Origin: Peromyscus leucopus
Lineage: Eukaryota > Chordata > Mammalia > Rodentia > Cricetidae
Direction of reading: 5' to 3'
DNA length: 64,000 nucleotides
Assembly: GCF_004664715.2 (NCBI RefSeq)
Contig: NC_051069.1
Span: 7,641,501-7,705,500 of the forward strand
Made by a program: the position numbers and the translations under genes. The notes under the pieces were generated by a model. The model worked only from the letters and a program-made list of their open reading frames with translations, was not told the origin of the DNA and searched no databases. Within the stretch, counting starts at the first letter, position 1. The number at the start of each line of letters is the position of its first letter. Positions 49,600 through 59,859 of this stretch are shown one piece after another.

Positions 49600-50060
49600 A
49601 CTACATATTGTCAAGGAGTCTTCCAGGAGCCGGTGTTGGGGGTTATTCGATCACACTGTGAACCTCGAGTTTGCATTTGCATTGATTAAATAAAATTAAC
49701 CTTGAGTCAGGAGGTTGCATTAGCAACTTGTTGACAGAATGTAATCATAGAACATTAGAGGGCATTCGGGAGAGATAGACACAGGAAGTAGTAGGGAGGG
49801 ATTTGGAGGGGCGCAGCTTTTTCTGGTTTAGCAGAGTGGAAGCATGGGTCTTTCAGAGAACCAGCAAGGAGAGAAGGTTAGCTGCTTGCAACCCAGTCTC
49901 TCTGAGCTAGCAGGTTTTCACCCCAGCCTTCGAATCTTGAGTATTATTTAGAAATAGAACGATAGAGATTTAGTTAAAGCTACCTTTAGCAGCAGTGACA
50001 GAGCCAGTGCATGTAGGAACAGAATTCCCTCCAGACTGCAGCCTGAGTGGCCAGGCTGCT
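49600..50060 (+). repeat. Possible LTR-type interspersed repeat, unnamed
   Basis: Body with an internal 'tgcatttgcattgattaaat' and AATAAAA that feels like a rodent LTR, but I see no terminal TG...CA with target duplication. Family not assigned. Confidence 0.3.
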
Positions 50061-50144
50061 GCTAGGGAAGCAGGCCGGTAACTATGGAGTTACAGTTGCT
50101 GGCTGATTGCAGTAGATTAAGGCACAGCCACTGTACTGAAGTTA

Positions 50145-50390
50145 AAACAACAAATGGGGGTGTAGTTCCGTTATTGGGGAGCTTGCCTAGCATGCATGAA
50201 AACCTGGGTTCTGTCCCTAGTGGTGCATGTTCAAACATACCTGTGATCCCAGCACTCGAGAAGCAGAGGCAGAAAGATCTGTGCAGCTTTGGAGCCTGTC
50301 CTGGAACTTGCTCTGTAGACCAGGCTGGCCTCGAACTCACAGAGATCCGCCTGCCTCTGCCTCCCGCGTGCTGGGATTAAAGGTGTGCTT
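50145..50390. mobile_element. B4 head (+) fused to antisense B1
   Basis: 50150-50280 is an ID/B1-like B4 in + sense. At about 50281 it turns into reverse B1 ('gtagaccaggctggcctcga') to about 50385. Either a B1 inserted in reverse or a local inversion. Confidence 0.7.
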
Positions 50391-50510
50391 GGGCTAGTGA
50401 GCACACTTATAATGCTCTGAGGTGTCAGTTTAGATTGGAAATCGGGAGTTGGCACACCCTGGCAGATTTGGTGACACAGGCAGGGTTGACTAGAAAAATC
50501 TAGGTAAGTA

Positions 50511-50788
50511 GAACCCAGGAAGTGTGAGCTGGGCAGTGCATCCAGAACCCAGGAAGTGTGAGCTGGGCAGTGCATCCAGAACCCAGGAAGTGTGAGCTGG
50601 GCAGTGCATCCAGAACCCAGGAAGTGTGAGCTGGGCAGCAAGTGGCATCCAGAACCCAGGAAGTGTGAGCTGGGCAGTGCATCCAGAACCCAGGAAGTGT
50701 GAGCTGGGCAGTGCATCCAGAACCCAGGAAGTGTGAGCTGGACAGTGCATCCAGAGCCCAGGAAGTGTGAGCTGGGCAGTGCATCCAG
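50511..50788. repeat. 34-bp minisatellite, about 8 units
   Basis: Units start at 50511, 50545, 50579, 50613, 50652, 50686, 50720 and 50754, each like 'gaacccaggaagtgtgagct' plus 14 more bases. The fourth unit has a 5-bp insertion. Near identity implies recent spread. Confidence 0.97.
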
Positions 50789-51076
50789 AGCAGGCAATGA
50801 GGCCAACAGGGAGGCTGGGGCTGGACGGGAGGGGAGGGAGGCCCTGCACCTTCCTAAAACAGGTGAAGAATTAGCTGTGGAATGAAAGTGTAAACAAACC
50901 ACCACAGTGTGAAGAGGTAAATTCCAAAAGCCACCAAAAAGGTTGTTAACTTTTCTCTATTCCAATCTCAGCATTGGGGGTGCAGCTCAGGCTGGCGTGT
51001 GTGTTTAGAGCATGCAGACCACAGACAGCATCCAAAAGTAAAGAGGGAAACTACAAATGCATTCGTCCACAGACTC

Positions 51077-51248
51077 AACCTTGCTAATGCACTTTATACA
51101 GTTCCTCATGTTGTGGTGTCCCCAACCATGAAATTATTTTGTTGCTACTTCATAACTGCAATTTTGCTACTGTTATGAATTGTAGTGTACACATCTGTGT
51201 TTTCCAACGGTCTTAGGCGACCCCTGTGAAAGGGTCACTGCTCTAGGT
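51077..51248 (-). mobile_element. URR1-type hAT (MITE-like) DNA transposon remnant
   Basis: 'cagttcctcatgttgtggtg', 'ttgctacttcataactgcaa', 'gcgacccctgtgaaagggtc' follow the URR1 family as I recall it. No clear terminal inverted repeats remain. Confidence 0.65.
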
Positions 51249-51249
51249 A

Positions 51250-52245
51250 GGGAGTAAGAGGGGGGGGGTAGGGGTGTCAAGAGTGACAAGCTGGCACAGC
51301 CAAGCCCAGTATAACTAGAATGTGGTGGTTCTTGTCAGGCCTCTGCAGCCTTGGGTGGCTTCTGTCTTCTCTCTGGGTTTTGGCTTATCACTGATGAATG
51401 ATGCCACCATGCATCATTTTATCTGTTCATCTCCATTCTATCTATTTATTCTTTTAAATAGTGAAAAAAATCTCTGATTGCTACAATTCATTTTCTTTAA
51501 CTGTCTAGGGAGCTTGCAGCCATTGGCTGTTCCTGTGGAATTTCACCTGCGACTGGAAATTCAGGAGCCCCGGGGGAGCGGTCTGCGTGGTGACCTTGTA
51601 GATAAAGTCGGTGTGTATTTTAGATGCTAGAGTGGGGGGATCGCTCTAAAATTAGCCTCTTTGCTTTGGTTTCGGCCAACTGACTGGGCCCCTCAGCATA
51701 GCCTTTATGGCTCCTGATGTTACTGCCTGTTTTCTTTTACAGCAAATTTATGGCCATCAGCAGTTGACACAGCCCAGGGCCTTCACTGCTACCCGGGTCT
51801 CCTCTTCTCCATCCATTACATTCTTAGAAACTTCTGCTTGGATCCCACAGGAACCTGAATGGCTTTCTGGGGTGGGATGCTGACAGCCTGTTAGCTACCT
51901 GCATCTGTAGGCAGCAGGTAGTGTTCTCTCCCAGTTTTAGTCTTTAATCAATAAAACAAAACATTCTCTTCTTTTCAAATGGTCTCACAGAAAGCTTCCA
52001 AGTATGTGAGGAATGTTCTAGAGGCCAGTGAAGCTCACTCACTACTGTGGAAAGAGGGAGTAAAGGCACAGAGAAGTTAACTCATTTGCTTTCGGGTCGG
52101 TTGGTCGCACAGTAGGTGCTGGATCAGAGGGACAGAAGGGCAGCTCTCAAGATCAAAGCTCACATTCCTCAGTGCTCACTCCTGCTCTGCCTTTTAGGGG
52201 CTCACCCAGCATCAGGTTACCTCTCTTTGCACTGGCACTTTTTCC
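51250..52245. other. Intergenic unique sequence
   Basis: No gene or clear repeat recognised except a possible MIR remnant at 52040-52130. Confidence 0.4.
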
Positions 52246-52388
52246 CTCCCAAGATATGATTTCTCTGTTTAATCCTGGCTGTCCTGGATCTCGCTTTGTA
52301 GACCAGGCTGGCCTCGAACTCAGAGATCCACCTGCTTCTGCCTCCTGAGTGCTGGGATAAAGGCATGCACCACCACTGCCTGGCCACA
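52246..52388 (-). mobile_element. B1 SINE (antisense)
   Basis: 'tagaccaggctggcctcgaa' body, ending 'gcaccaccactgcctggcca'. Confidence 0.9.
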
Positions 52389-52659
52389 CTGGCACTTTTT
52401 GTCCCCACTGCTAGACTGAGAGCCCTTTGAGAGGAAAAGAAAATCTGATTCTTTTGACAATGTCCAGATCCATCGGCGTGAGTCAGTGGGATCAGGATTA
52501 GCATTCCAGTTTTGCATTGTGACCTTGGGAAAGGCCTACAACTTCTCTGGGCTTCAGTTTCATTCTCTGTAAAAAAAACAAAAACAAAAACAAAAACAAA
52601 ACCTGGGAGTTTGTGCCTAACCAACATCCTGATCATACAGCGAAGATCCAGTTGAACAC

Positions 52660-52912
52660 AGGGCAATGGCTCTGTGGAGAGAGCGCTTGCCACAAAAGCA
52701 GGAGAAGCGGAGCCAGAGCCCGCAGGATGGGAGGCCGAGTATCCATGCCGCTGGCCAACCAGCTAACCTGGCAAGCGCTTTGGTGAACAGTAAGAGACAC
52801 TCACTGTCTCAAACGAGGTAGACAGTATGACTGACTCCCAAATTTGTCCTCTGACCTCCTTCGCAGGTCCGCCACGGCACCTTCTGGGACCTCAACATAC
52901 ACACGTCAGCAG
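52660..52912 (+). mobile_element. RSINE1/B4-type SINE
   Basis: 'gagcgcttgccacaaaagca', 'aagagacactcactgtctca' and 'ctctgacctccttcgcaggt' follow the RSINE1 order. Confidence 0.6.
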
Positions 52913-53728
52913 TTTGTATCACCTGCATCACCGGCTGCTTGGCAAAATGTGTCATTCCTACCAAAGGCCTTACAGTCAGAGAAGCTTGATTCAGAGCAAT
53001 GCGCCATACTGGAAGATCAGCTTGTGGGTCAGGAAGGTGAGGAGTCGCTGGGGCCAAGCAGAGTCCTGTCACCAAGATGGAAGCTTCTGGAACGCTGTCT
53101 TGCTCATGGCCCAGAACCTGCCACTCTCTCAAGATCCCAGAGGCTGAGTCACAGTCCTCCCCCCACCCAGCATCTGTCATCTCCCAGTGGCTGTGCCTTG
53201 CATCCAGGTCCTGGATAGCAGAAGGCTTTCCACTGGCAGCTGTGAAGGGGTGGGGTCAGACCAATGGCAGACGGCCAACTTCAGCCTCACAAATCACCGC
53301 CAAGCACCACCTCCTGCACTCCAGTTTGGCCTCACAGCCGCTTGGAGAGAGTAAGTCTGGAAAACCCATGTTAAGTCCGGAACGCCCCAGTGAGGCAAGA
53401 AGAGGGGTCGCTCAGAATCACAGCTGCTGGGCGTGAGCCGAGCACTGCCAGATTCCAAGTTGTCTTCTGTTTCCCATGCTCCCACTCACCCCCCGGGCAA
53501 GAAAACTCATCCCCAGAGACCTATCCAAAGCCTGCTTTTTGTACTAAGCAGGAACTCAAGCTCAGAAGGAACTCAAATTTCAAGCAAATATTACACTTCC
53601 TTGATTTTAAGATGTACCTTCCTCACAAGATCCTTTCAACGCTGGGGATTGAATCTTGGGCTTTGTACATCAGGCAAGCTCTCTATCACTGAGGCATATC
53701 CATAAACTATGTTCATAGGTTAAAAAAA
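52913..53728. other. Intergenic unique sequence
   Basis: Several overlapping open frames on both strands but no recognisable protein, and an ID-like decayed end at 53640-53700. Confidence 0.4.
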
Positions 53729-53731
53729 AAA

Positions 53732-53900
53732 AAGCCGGGCAGTGGTGGCGCATGCCTTTAATCCCAGCACTCGGGAGGCAGAGCCAGGTGGATCCCTGTG
53801 AGTTCGAGGCCAGCCTGGGCTACCAAGTGAGTTCCAGGAAAGGCACCTAAACTACACAGAGAAACCTTGGTTCGAAAAACAAAACAAAACAAAAAAATAA
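53732..53900 (+). mobile_element. B1 SINE (cricetid-type)
   Basis: 'gccgggcagtggtggcgcat' with 'ccaagtgagttccaggaaag'. Confidence 0.94.
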
Positions 53901-53902
53901 TT

Positions 53903-54105
53903 AAGGGCCTGTGGTATGGTTTGTTGGGTAAAGGGCCTTCTTCCAAAGCCAGAGGACCTGAGTTTGATCCCGTTATGCTCGTGGTAGAAGGAGAAAACTT
54001 ATTCCTGCAAGTTGTCCTCCGACCCCCACATGCACGCCATGGCATGTGTGTACAGATACACACGCTCAGAAACCAATCCCTCAATCAATAATTGTAAAAA
54101 AGAAT
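53903..54105 (+). mobile_element. B3-type SINE
   Basis: Follows the B1 directly; 'gccagaggacctgagtttga' and 'gttgtcctccgacccccaca'. Confidence 0.75.
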
Positions 54106-54120
54106 AGTTAAAATAAATTG

Positions 54121-54308
54121 GAGCCGGGCGGTGGTGGCGCACACCTTTAATCCCAGCACTCAGGAGGCAGAGGCAGGCGGATCTCTGTGAGTTCGAGGCC
54201 AGCCTGGGCTACCAAGTGAGTTCCAGGAAAGGCACAAAGCTACACAGAGAAACCCTGTCTAGAAAAAACAAAAAACAAAAAACAAAAAACAAAACAAAAA
54301 CAAAATAA
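54121..54308 (+). mobile_element. B1 SINE (cricetid-type)
   Basis: 'gagccgggcggtggtggcgc' to an (AAAAAC)n tail. Confidence 0.95.
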
Positions 54309-54321
54309 ATTGGGCATGGTG

Positions 54322-54484
54322 ATCCATGAGATGGCTTAGCAGTTCAGAGACCTGTTGCTCTTCCAGAGATCCTGAGTTCAATTTCCAGCACCCACACAGT
54401 GATTCCCAACCATCTGTAACTCGGGTCCCAGGGGATCCAGTGCCGCCTTCTGACCTCCAAGGGCGCAATGCGTACAAATGATGC
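54322..54484 (+). mobile_element. B2 SINE, 5' part, split by an LTR
   Basis: B2 head 'catgagatggcttagcagtt' to 'cgtacaaatgatgc'. Continues at 55428 after the LTR. Confidence 0.85.
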
Positions 54485-54917
54485 TGTTGTGGAATATTAG
54501 TTCAAGAAATGTTACATTCCTTTATGTTGTAGAATATTTGTTTTATGATGCAAAGATGTGTTGCATTCGTTTATGTTGCATTTGTTTAACTCTGTAAAGC
54601 TATGTTACTTTGCCTGTTTAATACACCTGATGGTCTAATAAAGAGGTGAACGGCCAATAGCAAGGCAGAAGAGAGAAATAGGTGGGGCTGGCAGGCAGAG
54701 AGAATAGAAAGGAAGAGGAGAGAGCAGAGGAGGAATGAGAAAAGCAGAAGGAGAGAGGATGCCAGGGGCAGTCACCCAGCCACCCAGCCACCCAGCTACC
54801 CAGCTACCCAGCCAGCTACGGAGTAGGAAGTAAAGAAAGGTATATAGAATAGAGAAAGGCAAAATCCCAGAGGCAAAAGGTAGATGGGATAATTTAAGTT
54901 AAGAAAGGCTGGTTAGA

Positions 54918-55112
54918 AGGGGGCTGAAGAGATGGCTCAGAGGTTACGAGCACTGACTGCTCTTCCAGAGGTCCTGAGTTCGATTCCCAGCAACCACATG
55001 GTGGCTCACAGCCATCTGTAATGAGAACTGATTCCCTCTTCTGGCTTACAGGCAAACTTGCAGAAAGAACACTGCTTATATAATAAACAAAATAAATCTT
55101 TAAAAAAAAGGG
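54918..55112 (+). mobile_element. B2 SINE inside the LTR (first)
   Basis: 'ggggctgaagagatggctca' to 'aataaatctttaaaaaaaag'. 'aagaaaggctggttagaa' lies before it and again after the second B2. Confidence 0.92.
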
Positions 55113-55117
55113 GGGGG

Positions 55118-55292
55118 GGCTGGAGAGATAGCTCAGCGGTTAAGAGCACTGGCTGCTCTCCCAGAGGTTCTGAGTTCAATTCCCAGCACCCACATGGTGG
55201 CCCACAGCCATCTGTAGTGAAATCTGATGCCATCTTCTGGTGTGCAGTATACACAATAAATAAATCTAAAGTAAAAAAATAAAAAATAAAGG
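55118..55292 (+). mobile_element. B2 SINE inside the LTR (second, in tandem)
   Basis: 'gggctggagagatagctcag' to an A/T-rich tail; set in the tail of the first B2. Confidence 0.92.
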
Positions 55293-55427
55293 AAGAAAGA
55301 AAGGCTGGTTAGAAATAAGCCAAGCTAAGGTGGGGCATTTATAAGAAAGAATAAGTCTCTGTGCATTTATTTGGGAGCTGGGTGGAGGGCTCTTAAAGAG
55401 CAAAGAGTAAAAAAAATCCCAACTACA

Positions 55428-55500
55428 TGATGCGCAGATATATATACAGATAAATCACTCATACACATAAAATAAAAAAATAAATACATGTAAAAAAAAG
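55428..55500 (+). mobile_element. B2 SINE, 3' part after the LTR
   Basis: 'tgatgcgcagatatatatac' and 'tcatacacataaaataaaaa' complete the B2 begun at 54322. Confidence 0.82.
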
Positions 55501-55694
55501 CCATTCTGAAACAGTACTAAAATTCATATGGAGACACAAAGGAGCCTGAAGAGCCAAAGCAGTCCTGAACCAAAGGACATAACTGGAGGGAGGCGTGGGG
55601 GCAGCTGACTCTAAAACACCACACGCCATGGCCATAGTTGTTATTTTCTTAATAATATTTTAATTTACTCTTTGAGAATTGGATACATGCCTAC

Positions 55695-55904
55695 ATTTTA
55701 AAAAATTTAAATTTATTTATTTATGCTATGTGTTTTGTGTGTATGTATGCCTGGTGTCCTTGGAGTCCAGAAGAGGACATTGGATCTCCAGGAACTGGAG
55801 TTATAGATAGCTGTAAGCTGCCTTGAGAGTGCTTGGAATTGAACCTGGGTCCTCTGGAAGAGCAGCTGGTGCTCTCAAGCCCTAAGCCATCACTCCAGCC
55901 CTAT
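55695..55904 (-). mobile_element. B3 SINE (antisense)
   Basis: 'aaatttatttatttatgcta', 'ggaactggagttatagatag', 'gccatcactccagccc'. Confidence 0.9.
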
Positions 55905-56197
55905 ACAATGCATTTTGATCATACCCACCCACTGCTCTCCTCAACTTCCTCTCAACACATTCCCCTCCCAACTTCACGTCTTTTTCTTTTTTCTTTTCTT
56001 TTTTTTTTTTTTTTAAATAACCCACTGGTCCAATTATTGTTGACCATATGAGGATGGGTATGGAGTCATCCAACAGAGAATGGGCAATCTGCTGTTGGCC
56101 ACACCCCCAAAGAAAACCTGACTTTTCCTTACTCAGCAGCCATCAACTGCCAATGTCTCTTCAGCTGGGATGGGGCCTCCCCAATCCATGCTGGATT

Positions 56198-56408
56198 TTA
56201 GATTTCTTTTTTATGTGTACGAGTATTTTGCTTGTATGTAAGTCTGTGTACCATTGCATGCTTTGTGTCTGTGAGGGTCAGAAAAAGGAGTCAGGTCCCC
56301 AGGAACTGGAGTTACAGTTATTAGCCATCATGGGGGTGCTGGGGATCAAACCTGTGTTTTCTGGAAGAGCAACAGTGCTCATAACCCCTGAGCCATCTCT
56401 CCGGATGC
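56198..56408 (-). mobile_element. B3 SINE (antisense)
   Basis: 'ggaactggagttacagttat' and 'cctgagccatctctccgg'. Confidence 0.9.
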
Positions 56409-56437
56409 CAAGCTGAAATTTTCTCCACCACCCCTTC

Positions 56438-56602
56438 CTTTTTGTTTTGTTTTGTTTTCTTTGAGACAGGGTTTCTTTGTGTAGCCTTGGCTGTCCTAAA
56501 ACTAACTAGCTCTGTAGACCAGACTGGTCTTGAACTCACAGTGCTCCTCCTGCTTCTGTCTTCCAAGGCTGGGATCCAAGGTGTGCGCCACCACCTCCTG
56601 GC
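56438..56602 (-). mobile_element. B1 SINE (antisense)
   Basis: (TTTTG)n, 'gagacagggtttctttgtgt', ending 'gcgccaccacctcctggctc'. Confidence 0.92.
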
Positions 56603-56876
56603 TCAAGTTAGAGTTTAACTGGCTTGATCTAGTACATATAAGGACAGCTGTGTGAGTTCCTGAGTGCATCCGTATGCCGTGTCCAGAGCAGAGCACTACA
56701 CAGCATCCTCTCCATCCTCCGGTTCTTACATTCTTCTGCTCTTCTTCCAAAATGGTCCCTGAGCCTTGAGGAAATGGGGTTTGGAGTGGAGTTACATTTA
56801 GGGTTGAGTCTCCACACTGAACCAGTTATGAGTCTCTGCTTTAACTACTACTCACTGAGAAAAGAAGTTTCTCTGG

Positions 56877-56928
56877 GGCTGGAGAGATGGCTCAGCCGTT
56901 AAAGGCTAGGCTCACAACCAAAAATATA
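56877..56928 (+). pseudogene. 4.5SI retropseudogene, 3'-truncated
   Basis: First ~52 nt of 4.5SI ending '...caaccaaaaatata', with a perfect 14-bp duplication 'agaagtttctctgg' at 56863-56876 and 56929-56942. Confidence 0.88.
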
Positions 56929-56961
56929 AGAAGTTTCTCTGGCCAGTGCTGAGAGCAGTGC

Positions 56962-56964
<3 letters not shown>

Positions 56965-57023
<59 letters not shown>

Positions 57024-57040
57024 GTGTGTGTGTGTGTGTT
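56965..57040. repeat. (CT)n then (GT)n microsatellite
   Basis: About 55 bp of CT followed by GT units. Confidence 0.95.
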
Positions 57041-57127
57041 TAAAAGATATTTAGAAGGCAGTTTGAAAACATGACAGCTTAGTAAAATCAATAGTAGGTT
57101 TCTTCCTAGGGTTTAGGGACATATGTT

Positions 57128-57240
57128 TTAGAACATGGTTTTGCTGTATATTTCAGACTGGTCTTGAACTCACTATCCTCCTGCATCAACTTTCCAAGTG
57201 CTGAGATTACAGGTGCACATCACCATGCTTGGCTGATATC
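57128..57240 (-). mobile_element. B1 SINE (antisense)
   Basis: 'cagactggtcttgaactcac' to 'catcaccatgcttggctgat'. Confidence 0.75.
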
Positions 57241-57252
57241 CCCCCCCAACGC

Positions 57253-57255
<3 letters not shown>

Positions 57256-57309
<54 letters not shown>

Positions 57310-57600
57310 ATGACATGTGTGTAGGCACTTGTGCCACAGGGGACATGTGGAGGTCAGAGAACAGCTCTTTGGGGTCAGTTCTCTCCTTACATCTTTACGT
57401 GGGCTCAGTTGAACTCAGGTTGCCTGGCTTGCACAGCAGGCAGCTTCATCACCTGAGCCACCCTGAAGGCCTTCCACCTTATATTTTGAGACAGGGTCCC
57501 TTAGTGAACTGCCTGGCTTCTTATGCGGGCGGTGGGGATTTGAACTCAGGTCTTCATGATCACACAGCGGGTACTTTACCCATCAAGCCATCTCTCCAGC
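57256..57600 (-). mobile_element. (GT)n joined to B3/B4-type SINE remnants (antisense)
   Basis: GT array 57256-57309; then 'gtggaggtcagagaacagct' and 'cctgagccaccctgaaggcc'; then 'gagacagggtcccttagtga' and 'aagccatctctccagctc'. Confidence 0.65.
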
Positions 57601-57749
57601 TCAGTTTTTGGCTTTTTCATTTACCCTGCTTTCCCCAGTCATCCATGAACGAAAGCCCGGCTGCTCGGGCTGGAGACCCGGGGCCCTCACTCTCTGTGGT
57701 CCACCCAGATGCCTTCACTTTGGCATTGGATCTGCTCATCTGGCTTGGT

Positions 57750-57882
57750 AGAGCACTGGGAGGCAGAGGCAGGTGGAGTTCCAGGCCAGCCTGGTCTACA
57801 AAGCAAGTTCTAGGACAGCCAGCACTACACAGAGAAACCTTGTCTTAAAAAACAAACATACAAACAAAAACAAAAAAGAAAA
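57750..57882 (+). mobile_element. B1 SINE, deleted form
   Basis: 'actgggaggcagaggcaggt' joined to 'ggagttccaggccagcctgg'; AAAC tail. Confidence 0.85.
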
Positions 57883-57883
57883 A

Positions 57884-58088
57884 AGATTGATTTACTTTTA
57901 TGTTTTATTTGTATGATTTTTGCCTGCATGTGCGTGCCTATGTCCGTGGAGGCTAGAAGAGTCTGTTGCATCCCCTGGAACTGAGTTAGAGACAGTTGTG
58001 AGCTGCCATGTGGGTGCTGGGACTTTAACCCAGGTCCTCTGGGAGAGCAGCCAGTGCTCTTAACCACTGAGCCACATCCCCAGCCCCA
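57884..58088 (-). mobile_element. B3 SINE (antisense)
   Basis: 'tgagctgccatgtgggtgct' and 'aaccactgagccacatcccc'. Confidence 0.9.
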
Positions 58089-58588
58089 CAGATACACTTT
58101 CACGCCTCTCCTTCTCTCTCCCCTTCCCCCCTCCTGGCATGGTTTAGGTGAAATCACTTCCCAGCACGTCTCAGCTCCTCCGCGAAGCAGTAGATGGGCC
58201 TCTCTTGAAGAAGTGCGAACATCTTCCACCGGTCCACCTCAGAGGCTCTTTACTCTGGCTGTGCTTTAAGATCACTTGGGGAATTTACAGAAATTAAACG
58301 ATGGCAGGACCCTCCTCTTTGTTTTGATGTGATCGATCCCAGGAAGAACTCAGACATTCATGTTTTTTAAAAGCTCCCCAGGCAACCGTAACAGCAAGCA
58401 GGCTGAGGAAAGCACTCCTCTTGGCTTAAAGCCTCAGTGGGACAAAATGAGAAAGGATCCCGGTGCTCTGTTCTGTTGATCTCAGTGTCTGTTCTCCTAC
58501 TGAGCCCGTGCTATGCTGGTTACTATTGCTATGCTGTGTTGAGATCAGATACCACAGTGCCTCCAGCTTTGTTCCTTTTTTCAACTAC
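58088..58588. other. Intergenic unique sequence
   Basis: Nothing recognised; 'gatcacttggggaatttaca' around 58270 hints at a very old mammalian repeat. Confidence 0.35.
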
Positions 58589-58589
<1 letters not shown>

Positions 58590-58640
<51 letters not shown>

Positions 58641-58672
58641 CGCGCGCGTGCGCTTGAGGAGGCCAGAGGTCA
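58590..58672. repeat. (GT)n/(CG)n microsatellite
   Basis: GT array ending in alternating CG. Confidence 0.93.
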
Positions 58673-59175
58673 ACCTCGGGTTGTGTGTGTTGCATGTACA
58701 TATGGGATGCGGGTGTGCATACCTATGTGTATTCACACAAAGGCCAGAGTAAAGCTTTGGGTGTCTTTCTCTACCATTCTTTGTCTCATTGATTCCAGAA
58801 TCTCATCGTTTTGGCTAGGCTGGCCAGCCAGAGAGCTCTCAGGATCTGCCTGTTTCTACCCCTAATTCTGGGATTACAAGTGTGCATTGCCATGCTCAGC
58901 TTTTTATGTGGGTCCTAGGGATTTGAACTCAGGTCCTCATGCTCTACAAGTGCTCTTAGCCACGAAGTCATCTCAGTGGTTTTAGAGACAAGATCTTTTG
59001 TTGGTCTGGAGCTCACCAAGTAGGCTATGCTGGCTTCCATTGAGCCCCAGAAACCCACCTGGTTCTGCCTCCCTGGTGCTGGGGTTACAAGTGTTGTACC
59101 ACTATGCCGGATTTTTCACATGGGTTCTGGGGAGTTTATGCAGGTCCTCACGCTTGCATAGCAAGGTATATTGGA
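58660..59175 (-). mobile_element. Two B4-type SINE remnants (antisense)
   Basis: 'aattctgggattacaagtgt' then 'tttgaactcaggtcctcatg' at 58800-58980, and 'ggtgctggggttacaagtgt' then 'aggtcctcacgcttgcatag' at 58985-59170. Confidence 0.6.
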
Positions 59176-59199
59176 TTGTATCAATTACTTTTCAGCAGA

Positions 59200-59350
59200 T
59201 GGCTTTTTGTTGTTTTTGAGGCAGGGTTTCTCTACATAGCCCTGGTTGTCTTGGATCTCATTCTGTAGACCAGGCTGGCCTTGAACTCAGAGATCCACCT
59301 GCCTCTGTCTCCTGAGTGCTGGGATCAAAGGCATGCACCACCACCACCCA
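59200..59350 (-). mobile_element. B1 SINE (antisense)
   Basis: 'gaggcagggtttctctacat' to 'atgcaccaccaccacccaga'. Confidence 0.92.
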
Positions 59351-59444
59351 GATCAGCAGCTTTTGAGATGACTGCGTGTATTTTTTTCCTAGTGCTAGAG
59401 ATCGAACCTCTTACCACTGAACTGTATTTCATAAGGAACTGATT

Positions 59445-59640
59445 ATTTTATTCTTCATCCTGTTAGACGATTTGCATACATTGCGTCATCCTTGCAACCC
59501 TTGGATAAATTCAGCTTGATCGGAGTAAAGGATCTTCTGTGTGCTGTAGGGCTCAAGTTGCTGAATTTTATAGCTTTTGTACATACTTTGCATCTGTCTT
59601 CCTTAGGATATTGGTCCAGAGTTTTCTTTTCCTGTTGTTA
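59445..59640 (-). mobile_element. L1 ORF2 fragment, inverted part
   Basis: On the minus strand, a decayed reverse-transcriptase segment: bases reading close to the L1 'gaccaatatcc' to 'caagctgaatttatccaagg' region, with stops and indels. It is non-coding. Confidence 0.6.
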
Positions 59641-59850
59641 ATAGAGATCCCAGAAATAAATGCATATATCTGCAGCCAGCTGGTGACAGAGACATAAAGA
59701 AGAACAACAGAGAAAGGACAGCATTTTCAATAAATAAAGAAAATCAGATGTATCAAATACTCGTATAAAAACCAGCTCAAAATGATCAAAGTTCTAAATG
59801 TAAGACCTAAAACTGTGAAACTATTAACACAGGAACCATTGTTCAAGGCT
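59641..59850 (+). mobile_element. L1 ORF2 3' part, direct
   Basis: 'gagaaaggacagcattttca' and the later 'aagacctaaaactgtgaaac' match the L1 ORF2 C-terminal region in + sense. With the previous entry this is a 5'-inverted L1. Confidence 0.6.
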
Positions 59851-59859
59851 TTGATATAG

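Larger units (their letters stand above)
54485..55427 (+). mobile_element. Solo LTR, probably of a mys-type rodent endogenous retrovirus
   Basis: Starts TGTTGTGGAATATTAG and ends AATCCCAACTACA, flanked by a perfect 6-bp target duplication 'tgatgc' (54479-54484 and 55428-55433). It contains 'gtctaataaagaggtgaacg', a probable poly(A) signal, and a (CCCAGCTA)n patch at 54770-54815. No retroviral genes are present. Two B2 insertions inflate it to 943 bp; the LTR itself is about 560 bp. The mys label rests on remembered likeness. Confidence 0.8.
56005..57120 (+). repeat. Old rodent interspersed repeat (LINE or LTR related), interrupted
   Basis: Pieces at 56016-56195, 56600-56862 and 56943-57115 appear to be one dispersed rodent repeat ('ttgttgaccatatgaggatg', 'atggtccctgagccttgagg', 'atgagtctctgctttaacta', 'aacatgacagcttagtaaaa'). 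A B3, a B1, a truncated 4.5SI copy and a CT/GT array sit inside it. I do not name the family. Confidence 0.5.

Noticed and set aside
50511..50788. CRISPR-like array
   Set aside because: Units are contiguous with no variable spacers, in a mammalian genome: a minisatellite.
50231..50905. Long minus-strand open frame of about 220 codons
   Set aside because: It is the 34-bp minisatellite plus a B1 read through; a repeat without stops in this frame and no codon or family signal.
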